A DNA stretch of 64,000 nucleotides from NCED01 sp035493955 (GCA_035493955.1 DATJHI010000013.1:124001-188000); one strand, 5' to 3'; shown: positions 49,760 through 58,838, counted from the first letter of the stretch. The notes: generated from the sequence alone by a model not told the origin. Made by a program: numbers and translations.

Positions 49760-51052
49760 ATGGCCGCCCTCGGCGTCGTCGCCGTCGTCATCATCCTGCT
49801 GCTCAGCCTCTCGGCCCTGTTTTCGGCGGCCGAGACCGCCATGACCGGGGCCAGCCGTGCGCGCATGCACCAGCTGGAACGCGAAGGGGACAAGGCGGCC
49901 GGCCGGGTCAACCGGCTGATCGAAAAGCAGGAGACCATGATCGGGTCCGTCCTGCTCGGGAACAACGTCATCAACATCCTGGCCTCGGCCCTGGCCACCG
50001 ACTTCCTGACCAAGGCCATCCCCGGCGCCTGGGGGGTGGCGGCGGCGACCATCATCATGAGCGTGATGGTGCTGGTCTATGCCGAGGTCCTGCCCAAGAC
50101 CCTGGCCATCGCCCGGCCCGACGACGTGGCCCGCGCCCTGTCCACGCCGACCACCCTGGTGGTCAAGGTGTTCGGTCCGGTCATCTGGGCGGTGCAGTGG
50201 GTGATCTGGCGGACCCTGGGGATGTTCGGAGTCAAGGTCGCGGCCGAGCCCACGGCGGCCCTGGCCCAAGAGGAGATCCGCGGGGCGGTGGAGTTCCACC
50301 ATTCCGAAGGCCTGGTGGAGGCCCGCGACCGGCGGATGCTGGGCGGAATCCTCGATCTGGCGGACATGGACGTCACCGAGATCATGGTCCACCGCAAGAG
50401 CATCGTCATGCTGGATGCGGACCTGCCTGCCCGCGAGCTGGTCGCCCAGGCCCTGGCCACGGCCAACACGCGCCTGCCGCTCTACAAGGACGATCCGGAG
50501 AACATCATCGGCGTGATCCACGCCCGCGACCTCGCCCGCGCCATGGCGGCGGTGGACGGCGACATGGAGCGGCTGGACATCCTGTCGGTGGCCTCCGAAC
50601 CCTGGTTCATCCCCGACACCACCAAGGTCAAGGATCAGCTCAACGCCTTCCTCAAGCGCCGCAACCACTTCGCCCTGATCGTCGACGAGTACGGCGCCCT
50701 GATGGGCTTGGTGACCCTGGAGGACATATTGGAGGAGATCGTCGGCGACATCGCCGACGAGCATGACTTCGCCATCGAAGGGGTGCGCCGTCAGCCCGAC
50801 GGGTCGGTGCATGTGGACGGCTCGGTCACCATCCGCGACCTCAACCGGGCCATGGACTGGGACCTGCCCGACGACGAGTGGGTGACGGCGGCCGGCCTGG
50901 TCATCCACGAGGCCCAGACCATCCCCGATCCCGGCCAGACCTTCGTCTTCCACGGCCACCGCTTCCAGGTGCTGCGCCGCCAGCGCAACCAGATCACTGC
51001 CCTGAGGGTCAGCCCGCCGCTGGACAAGCAGGGCGTCGACCCGACCGGCTGA
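49760..51052 (+). CDS. CorC/HlyC-type membrane protein with CBS pair
   Basis: The 430-residue protein has an N-terminal DUF21 membrane domain (helices at VVAVVIILLLSLSALFSAAETAM, and two further before residue 150), a CBS pair (MVHRKSIVMLDADLPARELVAQALATANTRLPLY and the later LKRRNHFALIVDEYGALMGLVTLEDILEEIVG) and a C-terminal CorC/HlyC transporter-associated domain. This is the UPF0053/CNNM-like magnesium and heavy-metal efflux type. AAGGAGA precedes the ATG. The metal is inferred. Confidence 0.92.
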   Translation: MAALGVVAVVIILLLSLSALFSAAETAMTGASRARMHQLEREGDKAAGRVNRLIEKQETMIGSVLLGNNVINILASALATDFLTKAIPGAWGVAAATIIMSVMVLVYAEVLPKTLAIARPDDVARALSTPTTLVVKVFGPVIWAVQWVIWRTLGMFGVKVAAEPTAALAQEEIRGAVEFHHSEGLVEARDRRMLGGILDLADMDVTEIMVHRKSIVMLDADLPARELVAQALATANTRLPLYKDDPENIIGVIHARDLARAMAAVDGDMERLDILSVASEPWFIPDTTKVKDQLNAFLKRRNHFALIVDEYGALMGLVTLEDILEEIVGDIADEHDFAIEGVRRQPDGSVHVDGSVTIRDLNRAMDWDLPDDEWVTAAGLVIHEAQTIPDPGQTFVFHGHRFQVLRRQRNQITALRVSPPLDKQGVDPTG

Positions 51053-51066
51053 TCAGGGCCGAAAGC

Positions 51067-51264
51067 TCACTTCTGACACGGACTGGGAGAGGGCTTCAGG
51101 ACCGCCGTTCCTACCCTGCCCCCGTGAACGCCGGCGCGAGGCGCCGGAACCGACAGCCCGTAGGCCACGGCAGCCCAGATCAGCACCACCGCCAAGGCGT
51201 ACCGCAGGGGTTGGGGGCGACGGACGCGCGCCTGAATATCGGGTTCTTGCCGTTCCATCGGCAT
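51067..51264 (-). CDS. possible small single-pass membrane protein
   Basis: A 65-residue frame with a basic start (MERQEPDIQARVRRPQPLR) followed by one good membrane helix (YALAVVLIWAAVAYGLSV) and a basic, Pro/Ser-rich tail. It lies in the gap between the CorC gene and the LysR gene, on the opposite strand to both. No clear ribosome-binding site. It could be a real small protein, but the evidence is weak. Confidence 0.35.
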   Translation of the reverse strand: MPMERQEPDIQARVRRPQPLRYALAVVLIWAAVAYGLSVPAPRAGVHGGRVGTAVLKPSPSPCQK

Positions 51265-51316
51265 GGCTTGTCGGGCTTGGCCACGGCGATGGCAAACGCT
51301 ATGAAGACGCGGATAA

Positions 51317-51333
51317 TGTGAGAAAAAATCACA
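51317..51333. promoter_or_regulatory. candidate autoregulatory site overlapping the LysR start codon
   Basis: TGTGA and TCACA form a perfect 5-bp dyad around GAAAAAA. It contains a T-N11-A core as LysR-type boxes do, and its last A is the first base of the ATG. The AT-rich run stands out from the GC-rich context. LysR regulators often bind just ahead of their own gene; here the site even covers the start. Confidence 0.5.
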
Positions 51334-52298
51334 TGGTCCGCCGCAACCTGCCGTCCCTAAACGCCCTGCGGGCCTTCGAGGCCTTCAGCCGCCACGGCCG
51401 CATGTCCCTCGCCGCCGACGAACTATGCGTAACCCACGGGGCGGTCAGCCGCCACATCCGCCGGCTGGAGACGGACCTGGGGGTGCGCTTGGTGGACGGA
51501 CCCAAAACCGCTCTTCGACTGACCGGCGAGGGCGCCCGGCTGGCCGCCTCTCTGACCGGCGGCTTCGACCAGATGGCCGCGGCAGTGGCGGTCGCGCAGG
51601 CGGAAGCGCCGACGGCGCTGGAGGTCTCCTGCGTCGGCACCTTGGCCATGCGCTGGCTGATCCCGCGCCTGCCGGGCTTCATCGCCCGGCATCCGAACAT
51701 CCGCGTCGGCCTGTCGGAATCGTACGCCCATGTCGATTTCCGCCGCGACGGCGTCGACCTGGCCATCCGCATGAGCGAGGACCTCGCCTCGGAGGACGCC
51801 GAAAAGACCCCGATCATGGACCACTACAACGGCCCGGTGGCGGCGCCCTCCTTGGTGACCGACGGGCCTTTCACCCTGGACCGGCTGGCCGCCCTGCCCC
51901 GGCTGCACACCCGCACCTTCCGCCGCGGCTGGAGCGAATGGGAGAGCCTGTCCGGCCATCGGCTAGGCCCCGCGCCCGTCGACCGGGAGTTCGACCACCA
52001 TTTCTACATGCTGGAGGCCGCCGCAGCGGGCCTCGGCGTGGCCATAGGCCCCTGGCCATCGATCCTGGAGGATCTGGCGACGGGACGGCTGATCGCCCCC
52101 TTCGGCTTCGTCCCCGCCCGCGCGCGCTATGTGACTCTACGGCCGAAGGACACGCCCAACGCCGCGGCCGAGGCCTTTCGCGACTGGCTGGTGGAGGAAG
52201 GCGCCGCCACTCCGCCGCCGCCGGTGGTGCACCGGTCCATTCCCGCGAAGGCGCCGATCAGCGGAGACCCTATTCCTCCCCAGGGGCCAGGGCCTTGA
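51333..52298 (+). CDS. LysR family transcriptional regulator (GcvA-like)
   Basis: A 321-residue protein with an N-terminal winged helix-turn-helix (LNALRAFEAFSRHGRMSLAADELCVTHGAVSRHIRRLE, about residues 9-46) and a substrate-binding domain beginning LEVSCVGTLAMRWLIPRLPGF. The N-terminal motifs and WLIPRLPGF resemble GcvA/AmpR-type LysR proteins. Its end overlaps the convergent bolA gene by 29 bp; the last 30 residues are Pro-rich and unusual. A GTG five codons upstream is an alternative start. Confidence 0.9.
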   Translation: MVRRNLPSLNALRAFEAFSRHGRMSLAADELCVTHGAVSRHIRRLETDLGVRLVDGPKTALRLTGEGARLAASLTGGFDQMAAAVAVAQAEAPTALEVSCVGTLAMRWLIPRLPGFIARHPNIRVGLSESYAHVDFRRDGVDLAIRMSEDLASEDAEKTPIMDHYNGPVAAPSLVTDGPFTLDRLAALPRLHTRTFRRGWSEWESLSGHRLGPAPVDREFDHHFYMLEAAAAGLGVAIGPWPSILEDLATGRLIAPFGFVPARARYVTLRPKDTPNAAAEAFRDWLVEEGAATPPPPVVHRSIPAKAPISGDPIPPQGPGP

Positions 52299-52542
52299 TC
52301 GACAGGGCGTGGAGGCCGCCGGCGAAGGCCTCGGCCAGGGCCTTGTTGACCCGGCGCTGACGATCCACCCGGCCCACCCCCTGGAAGGCGGACGAAACGA
52401 TCACCACGTTGAAGTGGCTTTCCCCACTTTCGCTGGCCCCTGCGTGTCCCGCATGGCGATCGGAGTCGTCGACAACCTCCAATCGCTCGGGCGCGAAAGC
52501 GGTTTCCAATCTCGATTTGATCAACTCGGCCACGGCGCCCAA
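52270..52542 (-). CDS. bolA: BolA family protein
   Basis: A 90-residue protein with the BolA fold: FAPERLEVVDDSDRHAGHAG, SGESHFNVVIVSSAFQG, RVDRQRRVNKALAEAF and the C-terminal LHALSIKALAPGEE. It pairs with monothiol glutaredoxins in iron-sulphur traffic; the invariant His is in HALSIKA. The divergent J-domain gene next to it is a common neighbour in this group. It overlaps the convergent LysR gene. Confidence 0.93.
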   Translation of the reverse strand: MGAVAELIKSRLETAFAPERLEVVDDSDRHAGHAGASESGESHFNVVIVSSAFQGVGRVDRQRRVNKALAEAFAGGLHALSIKALAPGEE

Positions 52543-52593
52543 ATCCGATCTCCCGTCAATTCTTGAAAGCTAATAGTTCGCTTCCATACTGAC

Positions 52594-53244
52594 ATGATGA
52601 GTGGCGCGTTCCGATACAGGCCGAAGTTCGTCGACATCCGCATCCGGCCCCCAAAGCCGGAGGACGAGGGGCGCAAGCCCGATGTGCACGACCTGAAACC
52701 TGGCGAGCGGCCCTGCGAGTGGACCGACTGCCGCAAGGCCGCCACCGCCCGCGCTCCGAAGTCACGGGAGCGGCTGGGGGAGCACTATTGGTTCTGCCAG
52801 GCCCACGCGGGCGAATACAACCGCAACTGGAACTTCTTCGAAGGCATGAACGAGACCCAGATGAGCGAGGCCCAGGCCGCCCGCGCGACCGGCGAACGGC
52901 CGACCTGGCAGTTCCGGGCCTCGAAATTCTCCCGCGAGGCCGCCTCCTTCGCGCAGCGCGCGGGAACCGGCACGGGCTATGCCGACCCCTTCGACCTTCT
53001 GGGCCGCCGCGCCCGCGCCCAGGCCGCCCGCGCCGACAACCGAAAGCTGGGCAAGCTCGAGCAGAGGGCCCTGGCCGAACTCGACCTGAACGACGACGCC
53101 GACAAGGCGGTGATCCGCGCCCGCTACACAGAGTTGGTCAAGCGCTGCCACCCGGACGCCAACGGCGGCGACCGCTCGGCTGAACACCGATTGCAAAAGG
53201 TGCTGAAGGCCTATCGCACCCTGCGGCAAGCCGGTTTGGTTTAG
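52594..53244 (+). CDS. J-domain (DnaJ-like) protein
   Basis: A 216-residue protein: the first 130 residues hold a probable metal-binding region with three cysteines and a histidine (PCEWTDCRKAA and EHYWFCQAHAGEY). The C-terminal 65 residues form a J domain with HPDANGG as the DnaK-stimulating HPD motif (about residue 187). In alphaproteobacteria this type of protein is encoded next to bolA and cobS. It probably acts as a DnaK co-chaperone for an unknown client. Confidence 0.85.
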   Translation: MMSGAFRYRPKFVDIRIRPPKPEDEGRKPDVHDLKPGERPCEWTDCRKAATARAPKSRERLGEHYWFCQAHAGEYNRNWNFFEGMNETQMSEAQAARATGERPTWQFRASKFSREAASFAQRAGTGTGYADPFDLLGRRARAQAARADNRKLGKLEQRALAELDLNDDADKAVIRARYTELVKRCHPDANGGDRSAEHRLQKVLKAYRTLRQAGLV

Positions 53245-53322
53245 CGCCGCGCGCCGACTGGCCTATATCAGCGCGGAGAAGGGCTCGACCGCCCCGCCGC
53301 GCTTTCGTAAACAGGCTCCACC

Positions 53323-54321
53323 ATGGCTTACGGCTCCGACGACAATGACCCGCTGCTGATCGCCGCCCCCGACAAGATGGTGTCGGTGCGCGAGGTGTTC
53401 GGCGTGGACACCAACATGATGGTTCCGGCCTTCTCGGAGCCGGACGCCCATGTGCCCGACCTGGACACGGCCTATAAGTTCGATCCCCAGACCACCCTGG
53501 CCATCTGCGCCGGCTTCGCCTTCGACCGCCGGGTCATGGTCCAGGGCTATCACGGCACCGGCAAGTCGACCCATATCGAGCAGGTGGCGGCGCGGCTGAA
53601 CTGGCCGCTGGTGCGGGTGAACCTGGACAGCCACGTGTCGCGGATCGACCTCGTCGGCAAGGACGCCATCGTCCTGCGGGACGGCAAGCAGATCACCGAG
53701 TTCCGCGAAGGCATGCTCCCATGGGCGATCCAGCGGCCGATCGCCCTGGTGTTCGACGAATACGACGCCGGTCGTCCCGACGTGATGTTCGTGATCCAGC
53801 GCATCCTGGAGGCCCAGGGCAAGCTGACCCTTTTGGACCAGAACCGGGTGATCCGGCCGCACAAATATTTCCGGCTCTTCTCCACGACCAACACGATCGG
53901 GCTCGGGGACACCACCGGGCTCTACCACGGCACCCAGCAGATCAATCAGGGCCAGATGGACCGCTGGTCGGTGGTCACCACCCTGAACTACCTGGCCCAC
54001 GACGTGGAGGCCGAGATCGTGCTGGCCAAGTCGCCGTCCTACGACACCCCGGAAGGGCGCAAGACCATCAACGCCATGGTCAAGGTCGCGGACATGACCC
54101 GCAACGCCTTCATGAACGGCGACATCTCCACGGTGATGAGCCCCCGCGGGGTCATAACCTGGGCCCAGAACGCCGAGATCTTCGGCGATATCGGCATGGG
54201 CTTCCGCCTGACCTTTCTCAACAAGTGCGACGAGCTGGAGCGGCCGACGGTGGCCGAATTCTACCAGCGCGCCTTCGGCAGCGACCTGCCCGAGAGCGCC
54301 GCGCGGGTGAAGGTGGCGTAG
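53323..54321 (+). CDS. cobS: cobaltochelatase subunit CobS (AAA+)
   Basis: A 332-residue MoxR-type AAA+ ATPase. Walker A is GYHGTGKSTHIEQ (about residues 73-85) and Walker B is LVFDEYDAG. CobS and CobT form the ATPase complex that drives CobN to insert cobalt into hydrogenobyrinic acid diamide in aerobic B12 synthesis. It matches the family at full length. CobN and other cob genes are not in the window. Confidence 0.94.
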   Translation: MAYGSDDNDPLLIAAPDKMVSVREVFGVDTNMMVPAFSEPDAHVPDLDTAYKFDPQTTLAICAGFAFDRRVMVQGYHGTGKSTHIEQVAARLNWPLVRVNLDSHVSRIDLVGKDAIVLRDGKQITEFREGMLPWAIQRPIALVFDEYDAGRPDVMFVIQRILEAQGKLTLLDQNRVIRPHKYFRLFSTTNTIGLGDTTGLYHGTQQINQGQMDRWSVVTTLNYLAHDVEAEIVLAKSPSYDTPEGRKTINAMVKVADMTRNAFMNGDISTVMSPRGVITWAQNAEIFGDIGMGFRLTFLNKCDELERPTVAEFYQRAFGSDLPESAARVKVA

Positions 54322-54349
54322 GGTAAAACGCCGGCGCGCCCGGGACGAT

Positions 54350-54694
54350 TCACTTTCGCGCCGTCATCGCCGACACCGCCCAGCTGGTGAGACTGACCAC
54401 GATCCAGCAGAAGAAGGCGGCCAAGAGGTTCCGCACCACGAAGCCGTGCAGGAAATAGGACACCAGCCAGATCATCGCCGCGTTGAGCACCAGTAGCCAC
54501 AACCCGAGCGTCACGACCGTCAACGGCAGGGTCAGGAGCACCAGGATCGGGCGCAGCAGCGCGTTGACCACCGCCAACAGCAGGGCCGCTTCGGCCAAGG
54601 TCCTCAGGCTGTCGACATGGATGCCCGGCACGAACTGCGCCGCCAACCACAGGCCGAGGGCGACGGCGAGAGCGTGGATCAGGAAACGGGTCAT
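54350..54694 (-). CDS. small membrane protein, phage-holin-like PF04020 family
   Basis: A 114-residue protein with four helices: LIHALAVALGLWLAAQFVP, LRTLAEAALLLAVVNALLRPILVLLTLPL, VVTLGLWLLVLNAAMIWLVSYF and NLLAAFFCWIVVSLTSWAVSA. NALLRPILVLLTLPLTVVTLG is the signature of PF04020, a family of four-TM proteins called holin-like by similarity only. It lies convergent to cobS and divergent from cobT, and is probably unrelated to B12. Confidence 0.88.
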   Translation of the reverse strand: MTRFLIHALAVALGLWLAAQFVPGIHVDSLRTLAEAALLLAVVNALLRPILVLLTLPLTVVTLGLWLLVLNAAMIWLVSYFLHGFVVRNLLAAFFCWIVVSLTSWAVSAMTARK

Positions 54695-54842
54695 GGGGCG
54701 GCGACCTTTTGTCCGGAAGGTGTTGGCGACGGGCCCCAGCTTAGACACGGCCCGACCCGACGCGCCAGCTCGCACCGCCTTGACCCGCCCGCGTCGCGCG
54801 GGCGCCCTTTAGCCGGAGCGTCGGGCGCGCTATCTAACCGCC

Positions 54843-56801
54843 ATGGCCGACAAGCCCGAAGGTCCAAACGAAGCGTTCAAGCGCGCGCTCGCCCACGCCA
54901 CCCGCAGTCTGGCCGAGACGCCGGACCTGGAGGTGGTGTTCGCCAGCGAGCCTCCGTCCCTGGTCGGCCACAAGGCGACCCTGCCGCACCCGCCCCGCGA
55001 GCTGAACGGCCGCGACGCCGCGCGCCTGCGGGGGCTCGCCGACCAGATGGCCTTGCGGATCTCCCACCACGACGCCGGCGCCCATGCCCGCATCCGCCCG
55101 ATCGACCCGGAAGCCGCCGAGGTGTTCGACGCGGTGGAGACTGCCCGCATCGAGGCGATCGGGGCCAATTCCATGGGCGGCGTGCGCAACAACCTGCGCG
55201 CGGCCCTGGAGGCGCGGATGGAGCGCCCCCCCGGCCCCGTCAACAGCCGCAACGATCCGATCCGCCATCCCAGCGGCGTATACCTCAAGCCCAACGCTCC
55301 TCTGGCCGACGCGCTCGGCCTGATGGTGCGCCAGCGCCTGACCGGCGAAGCGCCCCCGGGCGGCGGACAGGCCCTGGTCGAAGCTTTTGGCCCGGAGATC
55401 GAGCAGAAGGCGGGGGCCGATCTAGACCGGTTGGCGGCCAAGATCGACGACCAGGCCGCCTTCGCCCGCATCACCCGCGAGATCCTGCGCGACCTGGAGC
55501 TGGGCGAGGAGCCGCCGGAGAACACCGACGACCAGGAGGACCAGCAGACCGAGGAACAGGAACCGAACCCCGACGAGAACGACGGCGGGGACGAAGGCGA
55601 GCCTTCCGACGGCGCCAGCCCGGAAACGGGCGACGCCTCCGACAGCGAGACCCAGGCTTCCGACGACCAGGGCGTACAGAGCGAGGACGGGGAAGAGTCG
55701 GGCGACCAGGAAAGCCCCGACGCCGGCGACGCCAAGCGCCCCTCCCGCAACGAACCCCGCGACCAGGGGAAGGTCGAGCCGGCCTATAAGGTGTTCTCCG
55801 CCGCCCACGACGAGATCGTCGAGGCGCAGGACCTTTGCGACGCCGAAGAGCTGACGCGGCTTCGCGCCTATCTGGACCAGCAGCTCGCGGTCATGTCGAA
55901 CGTGGTCTCGCGCCTGGCCAACCGGCTCCAGCGCCGGCTCTTGGCCAAGCAAAACCGGGCCTGGACCTTCGACCTGGAGGAGGGGGTGCTGGACGTGGCG
56001 CGCCTGACCCGGGTGGTGGTCGACCCCACCGCGCCCCTCTCCTTCAAACAGGAGGAGGACACCGAGTTCCGCGACACTGTGGTCACCCTGCTGCTGGACA
56101 ATTCGGGCTCGATGCGGGGGCGCCCGATCATGGTGGCGGCGGTCTGCGCCGACATCTTGGCCCGCACCCTGGAACGCTGCGGAGTCAAGGTCGAGGTGCT
56201 GGGCTTCACCACCCGCGCCTGGAAGGGCGGGGCGGCGCGGGACGAATGGGTCAAGGCCGGCAAGCCGCCCCACCCCGGCCGCCTGAACGACGTCCGCCAC
56301 ATCATCTACAAGGGCGCCGACGAGCCCTGGCGCCGGGCGCGCAAGAACCTCGGCCTGATGATGCGCGAGGGCCTGTTGAAGGAGAACATCGACGGCGAGG
56401 CCCTGATGTGGGCGCACCAGCGCCTGCTCGGACGTCCCGAGCAGCGCAAGATCCTGATGGTGATCTCGGACGGGGCGCCGGTGGACGACTCCACCCTGTC
56501 GGTCAATTCGGGCCACTATCTGGAGCGGCACCTGCGCGAGGTGATCGGGCTGATCCAGACCCGCTCGCCGGTCGAGTTGATCGCCATCGGCATCGGCCAC
56601 GACGTCACCCGCTATTACCGTCGCGCCGTCACCCTGCTCGACGTCGAGCAATTGGCCGGGGCCATGGTCGAGAAGCTGGCCGAGCTGTTCGACGAGGAGC
56701 CCAAGCGCGCGCTCAACCGCCGCGAGGCCGTCCTCGCTCCCCCGCCCGTCGTGCAGAAGACCCCGCCGCCGGCCCCCAGGCCCGCCGCGCCTGCGGCATG
56801 A
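54843..56801 (+). CDS. cobT: cobaltochelatase subunit CobT (VWA)
   Basis: The 652-residue partner of CobS has an N-terminal helical region, a strongly acidic linker (Asp/Glu/Ser/Gln-rich, about residues 220-310) and a C-terminal von Willebrand A domain with the MIDAS motif LLLDNSGSMRG (about residue 417) and VISDGAPVDD. The Pro/Ala tail is a typical addition. It lies 521 bp after cobS with only the reverse-strand membrane gene between. It overlaps the next gene by ATGA. Confidence 0.94.
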   Translation: MADKPEGPNEAFKRALAHATRSLAETPDLEVVFASEPPSLVGHKATLPHPPRELNGRDAARLRGLADQMALRISHHDAGAHARIRPIDPEAAEVFDAVETARIEAIGANSMGGVRNNLRAALEARMERPPGPVNSRNDPIRHPSGVYLKPNAPLADALGLMVRQRLTGEAPPGGGQALVEAFGPEIEQKAGADLDRLAAKIDDQAAFARITREILRDLELGEEPPENTDDQEDQQTEEQEPNPDENDGGDEGEPSDGASPETGDASDSETQASDDQGVQSEDGEESGDQESPDAGDAKRPSRNEPRDQGKVEPAYKVFSAAHDEIVEAQDLCDAEELTRLRAYLDQQLAVMSNVVSRLANRLQRRLLAKQNRAWTFDLEEGVLDVARLTRVVVDPTAPLSFKQEEDTEFRDTVVTLLLDNSGSMRGRPIMVAAVCADILARTLERCGVKVEVLGFTTRAWKGGAARDEWVKAGKPPHPGRLNDVRHIIYKGADEPWRRARKNLGLMMREGLLKENIDGEALMWAHQRLLGRPEQRKILMVISDGAPVDDSTLSVNSGHYLERHLREVIGLIQTRSPVELIAIGIGHDVTRYYRRAVTLLDVEQLAGAMVEKLAELFDEEPKRALNRREAVLAPPPVVQKTPPPAPRPAAPAA

Positions 56802-57946
56802 GCAACCCCGTCTGCATCGCCGACTATCGCGGACTGGCGCGGCGGCGGTTGCCACGGATGCTGTTCGACTACATCGACGGAGGGTCCGGCGACGAACTGA
56901 CCCTGAGGCGCAACGGCGAGGCCCTACAGGCGATCCGATTGCGCCAGCGGGTGATGCGCGACGTCTCCTCCGTCTCACTGTCGACCGAGCTGTTCGGAGA
57001 GCGCTTCTCCATGCCGCTGTTGCTGGGCCCGGTGGGCCTTTCGGGCCTTTACGCTCGTCGCGGGGAGGTCCAGGCCGCCCGCGCCGCCGAGGCGGCGGGC
57101 GTGACCTCCTGTCTCTCGACCCTGTCGGTGTGCAGCATCGAGGAGGTGGCCGGGGCGGTGACTCGCAAGCCCTGGTTCCAGCTCTACATGTTCAAGGACC
57201 GCGGCTATATGCGCGAACTCCTGGCCCGGGTCGGCCAGGCGGGGTCGCCGGTCCTGGTGTTCACCGTCGACCTCGTGGTCCCCGGAACCCGGTACCGCGA
57301 GCTGAGATCCGGCATGAGTGGACCGCTCGCTGCCTGGCCGCAGGTCAGGCGCGCCGTCGACGGGGCGATCCATACCGACTGGCTCATCGACGTGATGTTG
57401 AAGGGGCGGCCGCACACCCTGGGCAATATCGCCGCCGCCGTCCCGGAGGCCCGCGGGGCGGACGGTTTCTGGACCTGGGTGCGCCAGAACTTGGACGCCT
57501 CCGTCACCTGGGACGACCTCGAGTGGGTTCGCCAGCACTGGAAAGGCCCGATCGTGGTCAAGGGAGTGCTCGATGTCGAAGACGCCCGCGCCTCGGTCGG
57601 CGTCGGGGTGGAGGGGATCGTCGTCTCCAACCACGGCGGACGTCAACTGGACGGGACCTCGGCCTCGATCGAGGCCCTGCCGGCAATCGCCGCGGCGGCG
57701 GGCGACCGGACCACTGTGCTGATGGATGGGGGCGTGCGCTCGGGCCAGGACGTGGTCAAGGCCCTCGCCCTGGGGGCGCGAGGCTGCATGCTCGGCCGCG
57801 CCTGGGCCTACCCCCTGGCCGCGCGGGGCGGGGCCGGCGTCGCCCACGCGCTGGAGCTGTTGCGGGGAGAGATCGCTACGGCCCTGGCGCTCACCGGCTG
57901 CACCGATGTGAAGGCGGCGGGGCATCACATGTTGGCGGTGGATTGA
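56798..57946 (+). CDS. lldD: FMN-dependent L-lactate dehydrogenase / alpha-hydroxy acid oxidase
   Basis: A 382-residue flavoenzyme with MLFDYIDGGSGDELTLRRN near the start, LLGPVGLSGLYARRGEV, the catalytic His in VVSNHGGRQLDGT and the FMN phosphate loop in VLMDGGVRSGQDVVKALALGARG. It oxidises L-lactate or another 2-hydroxy acid, and LldD types pass electrons to quinone. It overlaps cobT by ATGA, an unexpected coupling for a metabolic enzyme. Confidence 0.9.
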   Translation: MSNPVCIADYRGLARRRLPRMLFDYIDGGSGDELTLRRNGEALQAIRLRQRVMRDVSSVSLSTELFGERFSMPLLLGPVGLSGLYARRGEVQAARAAEAAGVTSCLSTLSVCSIEEVAGAVTRKPWFQLYMFKDRGYMRELLARVGQAGSPVLVFTVDLVVPGTRYRELRSGMSGPLAAWPQVRRAVDGAIHTDWLIDVMLKGRPHTLGNIAAAVPEARGADGFWTWVRQNLDASVTWDDLEWVRQHWKGPIVVKGVLDVEDARASVGVGVEGIVVSNHGGRQLDGTSASIEALPAIAAAAGDRTTVLMDGGVRSGQDVVKALALGARGCMLGRAWAYPLAARGGAGVAHALELLRGEIATALALTGCTDVKAAGHHMLAVD

Positions 57947-58069
57947 TCAACAATGTGAACCATTCCTGCTAAGCCGCGTTTCTTGCGGTTCAGAGCGAAC
58001 GGCGCACACCACGCCCTCGACGACAGTCGAACCGCGCCATTCCGGCGCGACTCTGGCGAAGGATTTCCC

Positions 58070-58462
58070 ATGAAGACGCTTCTCATCGTGGCGACGAGCC
58101 TATCCCTCCTGGGCGCCGCCGCGGCCCAAGCCCAGCCCCAAGACCACAACGACAACCGGAACAACGGCGGCTACGGCCACGATCAGGGGCGCCAGGCCAT
58201 TCCTGCCCCCGTTTCGGCCCGCGGCGCCTACCACGAATCCGCCAATGGGAAGGTCCACTACGACAACGGCCGTCACAACGGTTGGGCTCGAGGCCAGCGC
58301 CTGCCGAAGGAGTACCGCAGCGGCAGCTATGTGGTCACCGACTGGCGCGCGCGCCATCTGCGCCAGCCCGCCCGCGGTTACCGCTGGGTCCGCGTCGACA
58401 ACAACTATGTGCTGGCGTCCGTCGCCACCGGCCTGATCGCCAACGTGCTCGCCGGCCGCTAG
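58070..58462 (+). CDS. RcnB family exported protein
   Basis: A 130-residue protein with a Sec signal peptide (LLIVATSLSLLGAAAAQAQ), a His/Asn/Gly-rich linker (about residues 25-60) and a C-terminal RcnB domain: WARGQRLPKEYRSGSYVVTDWRARHLRQPARGYRWVRV, split by family motifs. RcnB in E. coli maintains nickel/cobalt homeostasis. Nearness to cobST is suggestive but may be chance. A strong bidirectional terminator follows. Confidence 0.85.
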   Translation: MKTLLIVATSLSLLGAAAAQAQPQDHNDNRNNGGYGHDQGRQAIPAPVSARGAYHESANGKVHYDNGRHNGWARGQRLPKEYRSGSYVVTDWRARHLRQPARGYRWVRVDNNYVLASVATGLIANVLAGR

Positions 58463-58484
58463 CCGAGGGCGAGCGCCAAAAGCA

Positions 58485-58516
58485 AAAACCCCCGCCGGTC
58501 GCCCGGCGGGGGTTTT
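58485..58516 (+). terminator. bidirectional rho-independent terminator (RcnB and rpmB)
   Basis: AAAACCCCCGCCGG and its exact complement CCGGCGGGGGTTTT form a 14-bp stem with a TCGC loop. It reads as a terminator from both sides (T-run on the plus strand, A-run making U on the minus). It lies between the convergent RcnB and rpmB genes. Confidence 0.92.
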
Positions 58517-58538
58517 CTCGTTCAACCTTGAGGTCGGC

Positions 58539-58838
58539 TCAGGCCTGGGGCTGGGCCGCGGCGAGCTTGGCCTTCACCTGGCGCTTGATCTTGAGCGCGC
58601 GGGGCGAGAGCACCTCGTCCTTGGAGTTCAGCAGCACCGCGTCCAGACCGCCCCGGAAATCCAGGGTGCGCAGGGCCGCGTTGGTGACCTTCAGCCGGAA
58701 GGTCTGGCCAAGCGACTCGGACTGCAGGGCGATATCGGCCAGCGACGGCAGGAACCGACGCTTGGTCTTGATGTTCGAGTGGCTCACATTGTGACCCACC
58801 ATCGGGCCGACCCCGGTGAGTTCGCAGCGGCGCGACAT
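58539..58838 (-). CDS. rpmB: 50S ribosomal protein L28
   Basis: A 99-residue protein starting MSRRCELTGVGPMVGHNVSHSNIKTKRRF, the L28 signature, followed by LQSESLGQTFRLKVTNAALRTLDFRGGLDAVL. Slightly longer than the E. coli protein, as in alphaproteobacteria. The N-terminal single Cys only; the zinc-binding form is absent. Its own promoter is visible upstream. Confidence 0.97.
   Translation of the reverse strand: MSRRCELTGVGPMVGHNVSHSNIKTKRRFLPSLADIALQSESLGQTFRLKVTNAALRTLDFRGGLDAVLLNSKDEVLSPRALKIKRQVKAKLAAAQPQA

Noticed and set aside
49162..50766. Long plus-strand frame over aroB and the CorC gene
   Set aside because: Out of frame with two clear genes and lacking any motif.
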